Assembly: GCA_002633005.1 (NCBI GenBank)
Contig: NMRA01001274.1
Coordinates: forward strand, 1-31,841
Length of the DNA stretch: 31,841 bases
DNA from: Phoronis australis
Taxonomy: Eukaryota; Phoronida; Phoronidae
Direction: 5' to 3'
Position numbers and translations under genes: made by a program. The notes beneath the pieces were generated by a model. That model did not search any database. It saw only the letters and a list, made by a program, of their open reading frames with translations, and was not told where the DNA came from. The stretch's first letter is position 1, and each line of letters starts with the position of its first letter. Positions 18,261 to 28,754 of this stretch are shown one piece after another.

Positions 18261-20773
18261 TCAGATGCAACAATATTGATAAACGGTACATAAAAATTTA
18301 CTAACGTTGCTTAGGAGGAATTCGTTGAGAACGAGGTCAAGGTTAGGACTACCTTTCAATAATAATGTAACTCTAGTAGGGATATTATTACAAGAATTGA
18401 GAGCGTTAACAATTGATTGATTTTCATTGAGTGCACGAAAGAGTGAGTCTCTCTGGTATTCGATGAGGGGACATTTGAAGAAAATATGAGGATACGATTG
18501 ATGGACACCACATTTACAGTTTGGAGAGACATTAATAAAGTTGTGCCTGAACTTGTCAGAGTTGAGGAAAAGGCCACATCTTGATCTGTACAATGCTATT
18601 TCGTTATCGCGTGTAAGGGAGAATTGAGTCAAGGGTGTTGAGTTATCAAAATTATGAAAAACAGTTCTAAAATTATTTTTTATACTCGTAAAAGAGTTGC
18701 TTTCCTTAACAGAGACTGGAAGAGAATTCCAGTTGTTGATGCACATCATGACTGTAGACCTTCTGAATGCCTGACTGAACGACGGAGGAATTGCATATGG
18801 GGTGGAGGATCTCAAATCACTACGATGGCCTTGTCTAGTATATAGATCAAATATTTTTTTGACAGACACGTTGTTGACATTGTTTATTACCTTGAAAGTA
18901 AATGTGGTCATGTGAAGATTGCGTCGAGTAGACAGTTTGGGCCACTTGAGACTATTCAAAACCTTAACACTATTGGATCCCCTGTAAGCTCCGGTTATGA
19001 GTAAGGCGGCTTGATATTGTAACTTCTCCAAATGTTGGAGTGCACCCGTATTGGCAGACTGATATATAATATCACAATAATCAATGTGTGGAAGTACAAA
19101 GGACTTGAACAAAACTTCTAAATGTGTAGAATTCAGATGACGAGAGACAAGCTTAAGTGGGTTAATTAGTTCCTGAGTTTTTTGTACGAGCTCCCGAACG
19201 TGAGGGGTGAATGAGAGTTTTTCATCTAACAGTATACCTAGATGTCTGTGCGACTGTTTTCTAGGAATGATTTCATCATTAAGTTTAAGGTCATAAGACG
19301 GGTCAACAAGGAAGGGAGCATTAATAGATTTGGAGAAGGTGAGGTTAACGCTTTTTTCTGGTTTAAAATTCATTCTCCATTCTTGTGACCAATAGCTGAG
19401 TTTATTTAAGTCGTGTTGAAGATGCAAAGAACATTCAGGGCTGCTCCCTGGGAAGGGGTAAAAAAGCGCCGTGTCATCTGCATAAAGGTATGTGCTACAT
19501 GACAGGTTATCAGGAAGGTCATTAATATAAATCAAGAAGAGAAGAGGGCCCAATACGCTACCCTGCGGTACACCTGCGTTTACAAATCCAGGAGGAGATA
19601 AAGTGCAAAGTACGCCGTCGACTCGAACACTGTATGTTCTTTCGGAGAGATATGATGTGATCATGTTTAAAAGATTACCAGTAAAGCCATAGGATCGAAG
19701 TTTGTGAAGTAGAAGGTCGAGAGGGACACAGTCGAAAGCAGAAGCTATATCTAGAAAAATGGACCTGACACTCTCGCCCTTCTCAAAATGTAAATGAATC
19801 TCATGGACTATTTCAACAAGTTGTGCTACGGTGCTGTTCCCACGCAAAAAACCGAATTGACGATGATAGATCAAGTTGTTTTGTTTGAGAAATGTAAGAA
19901 TTCTTTGAGAAATGATCTTCTGGAAGATTTTGGACAGGGTGTTAAGTACAGTTATTGGGCGATAATTTGAAATTTCAGTTTTGGAGCTTTTTTGTGTATA
20001 GGGACCATAATTCCATGTTTCCAAGAAGACGGATATATACCAAGCTGAAGAAGTTTGTTAAACAGAATGGCCAGGGGCATGGTAATTTCGTTGGCAATCA
20101 TTTTGATCATCTTGCTGGTTATTAAAGCTGTGCCATCATTCTTATTGGAGTCAATTTCATTGAGATATTTCCGGATATCAGTTTGATTAGCCAGGATGTC
20201 AGACAGTTGATTGAGACAGCGTTCACGAAGAAAACGAAAGTTACCTACTTCAGTTGGTGTAATGTGGCTTTTGTTCGTGAAAAATTTGAGAAACAAATCA
20301 CACTTGTCACTACTACTTGAGGCTAGGTTACCATTATAGTTGATGACAGTATAGGAGGATTGTTGTTGACTGCCGCGTATTTTATTGATGATGTTCCAGT
20401 ATTCTTTGGAGTTCTTGCTTGTGCTGTTAATTTGTTGAAAAAGCTTGTGTCGGTGATCAGCTTTGGCTTGATTTACTAAAGTTTCAACCAGACGTGGCTG
20501 CTCCTTATATCTGTTGTGGATTATAGTGTTGTTAGATCTTCTGAAAGAGCTGTAAAGTCTGTTTCTTGTGCGGATTGCCCGTTTAACATTATTGTTGAAC
20601 CAAGGTTGGCTGTTGTGTTTAATTATCTTTTCAGTTGATGGGATGTTGTTTTTTAAAATTTCATAGCGGGTACTAGTGAAGAGTGAAACAGTGTCATCAA
20701 TGTCGCCAGTGTTCAATATGGAATCCCAGTCAGTGTTGGTGATATCCTGACGAAGTTTATCGGTGTCGACCAT
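18261..20773 (-). pseudogene. LINE reverse transcriptase ORF, one frameshift
   Basis: Two overlapping open stretches make up one protein: 20773-19952 (linker between endonuclease and RT, with WKHGIMVPIHKK at its end) and 20024-18261 (587 residues, RT to C-terminus). The break is a one-base slip at a run of six A near 19990. In the 587-residue part: RT entry YRPITVLNTLSKIF; catalytic Asp at residue 92 (SIFLDIASAF); GVPQGSVLGPLLFLIYINDL at 151-170; YADD at 181-184; the thumb; and a C-terminal CCHC-like cluster (C503, C505, H513, C518). There is no RNase H. The motif pattern fits the CR1/Jockey-like superfamily. Apart from the slip the RT is uninterrupted to its stop, so this copy is young compared with the PLEs. 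Confidence 0.88.
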
Positions 20774-20799
20774 AGCATGTAAAATCGGGTTATTGTTTT

Positions 20800-21955
20800 A
20801 CAACAGCATTCTATTAGCAAACGCTGACTAAGCATACGCTCACACGGTCTCTGTGCCCGGTCAATTACATGTACCTTTATTGCATCTGAAGCCGGTGACG
20901 CAATGATTTATTTTATTTTTTTCAATGTTGAAGTTAAGAATCGGAATACGGTGATCAAGAAATACTAGAGAGGTGCCGTGAAATTGCACAGGCAAGGGAA
21001 CGTATGGATAGTTCTTTGGTCAGCCGGCATTAGTCGGACTCGCTGTCGACGACTGCCTGCCACAGAATCGGAGTTGTGTCACCATAGACAATAGATAGGG
21101 ACTACCAACTCCCGTTAGAGCGCGTTGAGTATGTCAAGGACCAAGAGACATAAGCACTAACGATAAATGGGCGCTGCACACGCAGGATAGAAAACTTCCG
21201 GTTTTACGCAGCGGCCGTTCCCTCGTTTCAAGATTTGGTTAAGTAATGCGTCGACTTGCTTGATTTTTTTTTAAGTTTAAAAGACTTGTAAAATTAAAAT
21301 GCGTATATTGTTCTCTGTCATGTAACCTTCAGAAGATGATTCAGACAGGTTATGAATTATTAACGCCAGAAACGTCTTCAGCTGATATTCCCATTTCCCA
21401 TGTTTACACTTAAGTCGCATCAGCAGTTTTTTTGCTGCATATAGTATAAGTGTTTGTTTACATTCAGTACCGTACGAATCACCTCATAATCATAAGAACA
21501 AGTATTAACCAACAAAAATGAATTTGTAGCAATGTTACACAATAAATATTTGTGTAATTCACACAGCTTTGTTCCAGGGGGTAGAAAAGGCTCACCGACA
21601 TTGACATATCATTTGCAGAACCCTAGTGTCAAAAACTTGCTGTCACTAGTATCAAAGTGGGTATCTAGAATGACATAAGAAGGGCCCAACATGTCGCTCG
21701 GGAAATTGGGCAAATCGCAATTGTATGTGCACAGGCTACCCGAAATTTGAAGGGGCAAGGGATGTGGACCTTGCGTTCTGAAAATGTATTGGTGGACTAA
21801 AAAAGGGGACGAGATTCCGCCGCTAGCGGTCCTAGTTACTCACAGTTCTTGCCGTTGCTGTTTCGTTNGGCAGGCCCATGCTTAAATCTGCCTATGTATC
21901 ATAGGCCAACAGTACATTGTAGGGCAACTTCTAAATATATTTATGATTATCATTG
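20800..21955. other. Non-coding, unassigned
   Basis: No gene or named repeat is recognised. A single ambiguous base lies at 21868. About 20990-21200 is more GC-rich than its surroundings but has no open frame of note. Confidence 0.45.
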
Positions 21956-21959
21956 GTTC

Positions 21960-22410
21960 GATACATGGCACTCGTTGCTGTTAACAATCTTTATCCCATT
22001 CCGTTCGCATCCTCGGAACAAAGTTCGAAAGTCAATAAAACATTGGTAAAGAAACTGACAAAGAGACATGATTAAAAGACAAATGATATTTCGGAACAAC
22101 CTTGTTTCATTCTCAAGTGGAAACAAAATGACGCAGTAATATCACCACAGAGCAAAAGCTAGTAAAATACCCAATGGGACGCAGCAGGTATGGAATACTG
22201 CTAAAACTGACAAATGGAAGGGGTAACAAGTGGAGCACGATGACCCCGTTTGCTGCTCAGTCAAACAGGCTTCTTGAATGCAAACAAAAGAGAGTCCGAT
22301 AATTTCAATCGCAGCACACCGTGCTCTCCATGTCGACTCAATTTACGTGTTCTCCACAATTTTTTTTGACAAGTGATACTTATGATTATGAAAGTAGGCA
22401 TGCTCATTAA
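21960..22410 (-). mobile_element. Fragment of the PLE-C family (3' end)
   Basis: It matches the left part of PLE-C: the terminal repeat at about 21978-22130 (CTTGTTTCATTCTCAAGTG shared exactly) and the following 3' UTR and endonuclease tail. In the minus-strand reading, EHAYFHNHKYHLSKKIVENT (about 22401-22342) corresponds to the endonuclease segment of PLE-C at about 12200-12140. The GCCTGTTTGACTGAGCAGCA stretch matches the end of that coding region. The RT half and any 5' inverted copy are missing, so this is a truncated insertion. Confidence 0.75.
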
Positions 22411-22419
22411 GACATAATG

Positions 22420-25400
22420 TCCATTTCTCACTTTCAGTGTCTGAGCATCCTCTAAATAAAAAGGATCCTGGATAAGTCGAAAATACCACAAATACGTGGA
22501 ATATTTGTAAAGTAATATGGAACTTAAGAGTTTTACCTAGAACGTGATTTTGTGAAAGTGAACTCTTCCCCCAGGACTCTTCTCTAGCTCTTTAAACAGA
22601 AAACAGCTAATTTTCATTATCGCACTGAGCGTGATCATTCATTTGCCAAAATCAGTTCCAATATTGGGTAGTGGAGAGACAACCTGCGATTGAATTGAAG
22701 TCAAAACTTGGAAGGACCAGTTAGCACTGTTATTTTCTTTTGGGTTTTGTGATGCCAATAAATATTCAATGTTCGCAAGGAAACTTGTATACTGCATTTT
22801 TTTAAAAATAAGTTTTTGTACTTTATACTCAGTGAAGGGAATGCAGTTTTAAGTGTTATATTATTGCATGCAGAAGAAAAACAGTTGTATAATAACATGA
22901 ACTAAACCAACAACTGAAACAAAATATCACAGCATTTGACATCAGAGAACATGAGTGGGAAAGACTCGAGTTATGAAAGGTGTTCGGTTAGCCGTGTTTT
23001 TAGTGGTTATCAGATAGCACAGCACACTCAAAATACACATTTTTCATTTTAATATTTTCCCATTTCCAATGAGTAAGTAACAGGGGTCTGGGATTCCCCT
23101 GCCTTACTTTACAATTGTTAAGTGAAAATTGGCAACACAAATATACAATGGAATTGATTTTTACAATGACAAACAGGAAAAAACATTCCATAATGTGATG
23201 TATACATTTCTGAGAAAGTAATACAAAAACACCATTTGCATACTATGTTTTACAAAAAAGAACTATCGGAGCAAAGCAAAAAACAAATTTTATCAGGTAG
23301 TCTTAAATGGTAGCTTTAGACATGCCATCTATACCAGTTTTTGAATTTTCAAATCGGTTAGGCGACTCTCGAGTTCTTTAATTTTTAAAGCCTCAAAAAT
23401 AGACTTCAGCAAACAGCATCTTAAATTTCAGGCCATAAAAAATGCAAGTTTAAACAACTATATTAGGGAATCAATAGCTTACTGTCTTCCTAAAACAAGA
23501 TGGAGAGTCCTCTACAAGTAAGTTAACATCATGGCATCACACCAAACACTCTGAAAATGACAAAACACTTCAAGAATTACTATGGTTGAGAGAAAATATT
23601 TCTTTTGTTCCAAAATATTTTAAAACAATTCTAAAAATGAAATTTGCAGAACAAATTATTTCCAATTTGGCAAAAACCAGAAACCCGGTCTTTTAAGAGT
23701 ATTTCTTCATTTCTTTAAAAGAGGCTACATGAATTATTCTTTTTCCCAAAGTAAGATCAATGTTTCACAACCTTAAGTTACACACCATATGATAAAAATG
23801 ATTATGTGCATTTTTAATTAAACAAAATCAAATTAGACCCTAAAATTTCATTGAAATTTATATCAGTTTCATTCCTGTCCACGTGCGCACCCAGCCTAAA
23901 ATATTGGGGGGCTCGACTTTTTCGGTATGGGGACCTTTTACTGGAAAAAATCAATGAGGACAAAAAACGGGCCATTACGTTCAGGCTTACGATTTGTGCA
24001 TTCGCCCCGAATTCCTGTGGACTTTCTCGTTTACTCGTACGTTTTGTTTTACTGAAGCAGACCTTTTTGCCCAATTCGCCAAATCCCGAGCCCCTCCCTT
24101 GGGTGCGCCCATGCAATCAAATATATTATAGGAATTGAGATGTGTTGTGTTGGTGACCATCCAAAAAGTTAAATTGAATTTAAAAATTATTCTGTATTAT
24201 TTTGATAAAAATATTTAACCAATTTGGGCCACTTTATGTAATTTTGAGCAGTTTTGATTGGTTCTGTTTCATACATGTGACCAATCAAGTTTGAGTTCAG
24301 TTTGAACCCTGGAAAGGTCAACAGGTTTTTTAAAAATGACTGAATTTACCTTTTCGGAAGTGTTCCTCAATAAAAAAGGTGAGATAAAGTGAAAAAATTA
24401 ACGGGGAATGGCTTAGGACATTATTAGTAATTGTGACGTTGAGAATACACTTTCAGGATTTTTCCAGATGATAGACCGACAAGACATTCACTTAAAAAAC
24501 TTTTTCTTTTTATACGGTTGTACACTTAAGCTAGAATTTCTTAGCAAACAGTTTGATATCAGTGATGAATTAGAGGGGAGCCCTAAACTTCCCCCATACT
24601 CCATTTGGCAGTTCGGGGGTGAGAATGTCTGAACGGCAAAATCCTGGCTAGTACCCGGCCTTCCCCCAACACAAAATGCTGGATCCGCCCCTGGATATAC
24701 ATATCTTTAAATTCGGTACAGTAACGGTCATTTAGCAGCTGAAAGCTTATCGCCTCCTATACCTTATAGTATAAGTCACAAGAATTTTCCGGTCAGTGAA
24801 AAATTTGTCAAGTGTTCGCAGTACTTCGATTTTTAAAAATAATCGTTGATGCCCCCATTTGCTGAAACGGATATCAATAGAAAGAAGAAAGTTTAAATAA
24901 TTAGCTGGAATGCTTTTCGTTTTCCACCATTTTGCATGTTAATAGATAAGAGCTTCTGAAAATCATGAGAAATGGCAGAATCTCGCTCTTGCAGAATTTT
25001 GGCCATCTGTTGTAGGCGTGGTGACGAATGAGAAACTACTACATTTAGGTCGAGACAAAATTCCTCCAAAATCACAAAATTCAAACTAAATTTCATCGTA
25101 AATGACTGAGAATTCAACTATATGAAAAAAATTATGCAATGGGGCTCCTCGAGGTGTCGCCACTGTACTAGTGGTGATTGAATTGCGCATGCGTCGCTGT
25201 CGGCAAGTAAACAACTGGTAAAAGATGGAATTGTTATCAAAATACGTCGTCACGTTAAGCCTTATTATTGCTATTTTCCGTGGTACACGTTTTCGACAGG
25301 TTGCCACAAATTTCCAAAAGACCTATGGTTCCTATATCCGTGGACAATTGCGGCCAAATGGGTCAACCGACTAACAAAAAAGTGTGTGGATGCTGAAGCT

Positions 25401-26000
25401 CCTTGTGTACTCTATGCATTGGGAGACTTTATACGGCTAAATCACCATCAAGGTCCATATTCGAGAGTTGATTGTGTTACGGTTTCAAATATTTTTTTAT
25501 TGATCACTTATCAAATGCAAACTGAATCTCATATGCAAATAGTCATTTAGTTGTTCAAAATCGGACAATGTTTAAGAAATTTACCCAAGTTTTTGCCTAT
25601 GAAGTTCAAGCATTTTTAGCGTTACGAGTGGCCATTTTAAAAATTACAATTTTCAATTGTCAACAGTAAAAACGAATTTTATTTTATGAAGTAAGCAATT
25701 GCTTAGACATGACTGGGAATAACTTGAGTCACTTACAGAATCACTTAGATTAAGTTGTGCTTAATCATAGATAAATGGTAGCGTCCATCATAAAACATGC
25801 ACACTTTACGAAGTTTGTAAATTCTTTGTTTATAACCCTCACCTACTGTAAAGAAGGTTAAAACCTGAAGTTCACACTCTGTAATAAAAAGAACTACAGA
25901 ATATGTTATCCTAAGCAACACAGCAAATTAGTCAATATCTAAACAAACCAAAAGTTTTGATATTGACTGGGTTCTGCTATGTCGAAAATAGGCCAAAAAG
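22420..26000. other. AT-rich non-coding stretch
   Basis: Only short open frames of up to 100 codons are present. The overlapping pair at 23814-24138 on opposite strands has no domain signature. At about 24575-24695 a GC-richer patch ending GCTGGATCCGCCCCTGGA resembles wording common at ends of invertebrate transposons, but no paired end was found. No gene is supported. Confidence 0.45.
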
Positions 26001-26011
26001 GCTAACAAAAT

Positions 26012-27516
26012 GTAGTTTACGTATCCCCATGTGGAATTCAGTAACACAAATGGTCATTGCAAATGGAATTATTGCTTTTTAAGTAACAACATGGTGCTTA
26101 TTGTCATCAAAGAAAAATAAATGGCCATACAACATTATGTTACCATGTGATGCAGAAACAGTGATGCAGTGTACGTACCCCCCTGTTTACAAATGTCATG
26201 AAATTGAAATATCACTTGGTAAGTGAGCAACACTGATCATTGACAGTTTTCTTCCTTAAAATGTTAGGTGAAAAGGGTGTTTATTGCAAATACATTATTT
26301 TGTTTGTGTATTGTACGTACCCCTTAATTTTAATTTGTGCGTATTTTCAAAGTATGGCAGATATCCACATGAATGCTGTGTTTTTTTTATTTTTTCTCTT
26401 TGAATTGATTTAGCAAATCAGCTAACTCTCTGTAGGTTCCTAGTTTTTAGTTACAAACTTGACATGTCATTGAAATGTAGTACATGTACCCCTGCGCAGT
26501 GTACGTACCGGATGTGAAAAAATACTATGAATCAAAAATAATACACGGTAAGTAAGCAACACTTGTCACAGACAGTTTCGTCCTTTAAAAATGCTAGGTT
26601 AAAAGGGTAAAGTTAAGTACAAAATAATACATTTATTTCGAGTAAAATATTAGCATTTATGTAGTGTACGTACCCCTACAATATAACATGTGCCTGTTTT
26701 CAAATAATAACAGACAGATATGCACATGTATGCAGTAATTATTGTTTGTTCTCTTTAAATAGATTTGGTAAATGAACTAATTCTCAGTAGATTCTAAGTA
26801 TTTTTATCAATCTGACAAGTCATTGAAATGTAGTGTGCGTACCCCTGTTTAGTGTACGTACCTTCAACCTCTGTTTTATAAAGTATTGCCCACAAGTAGT
26901 TTACATACTGCCAGAACTGCTGTTCTGATGAACAATACTGATATTTCCAGAATAAATCCAGTAGGACAAAAAACAATGGACGTTATCAAATTTGTGGCCA
27001 AAAAATGCCACGCAGGACTTGGCTGGTACTTAACATCCTAGAAGACACGTCTTGTGACAACTGATGTTGCAGAGTCGGGTTCTCTATCTCTCAAGACAAC
27101 TTGCAACAAACCAACAAGTAGAGGCAGCACAAAACTCGAGGCCATCCCATACATTTGTAAATTAGTTAAAATTGACGTTGATTGACTGTGCGTAGTGTAC
27201 GTACCCACCCCCACCAGTACCATTTTTTACTGTTTACAAGTGGAACACTGGTCCTAGCATTGCTTTAACTATTTTGAGCAACTGGTCATTTTCTTTTTAT
27301 AAAATTACATTGTAAGAGAAAAATTCACATTATACTGTGTTAAGATATGCAATGTATCATCATCTAGAACAACTTGATCAGCACGGTAATGAGTTTTCTT
27401 ACTTTATTATGATATACTTCTTCAATTTGATCAAGAACTTATTAAATTAACAGCTACCTTATGAATTTTTGCATGATAGAAATGAGCTGTGACCACAAGT
27501 TGTAGTGTATGTACCC
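26012..27516. repeat. Dispersed TGTACGTACCCC motif array
   Basis: Ten sites match or nearly match AGTGTACGTACCCC, all on the plus strand: 26012, 26167, 26309, 26477, 26497, 26661, 26830, 26851, 27192 and 27502. The core GTACGTAC is self-complementary, but the trailing CCCC gives direction. Some sites are explained by the larger duplication at 26209-26875. Those at 26012, 26167, 27192 and 27502 lie outside the two clear units. No coding frame accompanies them. Confidence 0.75.
26209..26875 (+). repeat. Two degenerate tandem units of ~330-350 bp
   Basis: Landmarks recur at a near-constant offset. GGTAAGTGAGCAACACT at 26218 returns as GGTAAGTAAGCAACACT at 26547. TTGTACGTACCCC at 26311 returns at 26664. 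GACATGTCATTGAAATGTAG at 26461 returns as GACAAGTCATTGAAATGTAG at 26813. Offsets are 329-353 bp because of small indels. Each unit ends with two TGTACGTACC-type sites about 20 bp apart. Confidence 0.8.
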
Positions 27517-27831
27517 TTTATACAACTGTGATGCATTCGGTGGTTCTTGTGCAAAAATACGTTAGATTACAAACCTGGAATGATGGTACTTTATAATAAC
27601 TCAGCTTTTACAATATGACTACCTTCATTTTCTACCAACAGTGGTCACTGAATAAGGACCTTGATTGTGATTTGCCCTATAACATTACTTGACATGTTTT
27701 TAGCAATACGTTTCTATCGACATCGTTCGGTGGTGTTATCGCCACCAGTTACCCCACTGAATAACAGGTTTATTGTGTGGAGCTAAATGTTACGAACTCT
27801 CGATGAAGTCGAAAAAACGACATCAGGCGTG

Positions 27832-27972
27832 CGTTCAGTAGACGCTAGGACCTACGCTAGGACCTAGCTAAAACCTAGTCAAAGTCACGTGCTCTCATTC
27901 AAAATGCACGGTAATATCTCACGTAATCTCGCGAAGTCTTGCTTTTTAGCGAGGTCCTAGCGTTACTGAACG
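27832..27972. mobile_element. 141-bp inverted-repeat element (MITE-like)
   Basis: The left end CGTTCAGTAGACGCTAGGAC and the right end, read in reverse complement as CGTTCAGTAACGCTAGGACC, form terminal inverted repeats of about 30 bp extending to GCTAAAA. In the left end the 12-mer ACGCTAGGACCT is tandemly doubled (27842-27853, 27854-27865). The element is non-coding. No clear target duplication is seen, so the superfamily is open. Confidence 0.75.
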
Positions 27973-28197
27973 GGAGGCAGGCCTACCCGCTTTTCTCGCA
28001 GCTGCATAGCTCGGACAAGCGGGAAAGATGCACCTCTATATAGCGGCATCCACACTGCAGATGAATCACTGACGTCGCTGCGTCGTTTCTCACCTTCCTC
28101 ACTGGTTAACGCGACACCTCTCGGCAAGGTCAGGTCGACAGCAAGCGAGGCGATGTGGGTAAAGAGCGATTAAGACGGTAAAAAAACTAATTAAATC

Positions 28198-28216
28198 GGG
28201 TGGCGTTCTCCTTTAA
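28198..28216 (-). repeat. TTAA-led 19-mer, possible transposon terminus
   Basis: On the minus strand it reads TTAAAGGAGAACGCCACCC, a one-mismatch partner of 11003-11021. Confidence 0.45.
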
Positions 28217-28440
28217 AATTTAGAAGATTTCCAAAGGCAGCAATCGCGTGGTTAATGCCAACACGAAAAAAAGAATCTGGGCCTTTGGGCAACTGAAGAC
28301 TATTTTAAAGACAACTTTAACTACGAACTGGTTGCACCAAATATAAAGCGTGTTATAAGAAATACGGAAAGAATTAGGTAAGCGCGCAAAAGTTGGGGAC
28401 CATAAAAAGTGCTTCTCTCAGTACAACATTATAGATGGAA

Positions 28441-28751
28441 GCGTGATTGTGCAGTGGTAAAGCTCGCGCATTTTGGCAGCGATGTCGTGAGTTGAATCCA
28501 GTGGCATTTACGAATTTTCGGTTTTCCATTTTCTCAGTGTTTTTTTCTTTGATAATACTTCCGAAATCAAAGAAAATGTTTCCAGAGGCAAAAACAAAAT
28601 TTTGTCATGGGTGGGAGAGGGGAAACCCCCTCTCGACCTCCAATTATTCGGCGCTATGTGCCTCTACAATCGCTCTTTGAGCAATTGTTTACGAGACAAC
28701 GTGTTGGGCCCCCCTTATGATATCCTAGATCCGCAGGTAAAAAAAAAAAAA
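28441..28751 (+). mobile_element. tRNA-derived SINE with A tail
   Basis: The head has pol III promoter boxes: A box TGTGCAGTGG (28448-28457) and a B-box-like GAGTTGAATCC (28489-28499), spaced as in tRNA genes. The intervening AGCTCGCGCATTTTGGCAGC resembles the anticodon-arm region of SINE heads. The unrelated body ends in CTAGATCCGCAGGT and a run of 13 A (28739-28751). A 77-codon frame across the head is chance. No target duplication was found. Confidence 0.6.
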
Positions 28752-28754
28752 CAC

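Larger units (their letters stand above)
18027..20797 (-). mobile_element. Non-LTR retrotransposon (LINE), 5'-truncated
   Basis: A minus-strand LINE: the coding region runs from about 20797 to 18261, then an AT-rich 3' UTR, a polyadenylation signal AATAAA (18055-18050) and a nine-base A tail (18035-18027). The upstream endonuclease domain is absent: an in-frame stop lies just beyond 20797 and no AP-endonuclease motifs appear further out. Truncation of the 5' end is the usual result of incomplete target-primed reverse transcription. No convincing target duplication was found. Confidence 0.88.

Noticed and set aside
23814-24138. Overlapping ~100-codon frames on both strands
   Set aside because: Mirror-image open frames with no family signature or splice sites.
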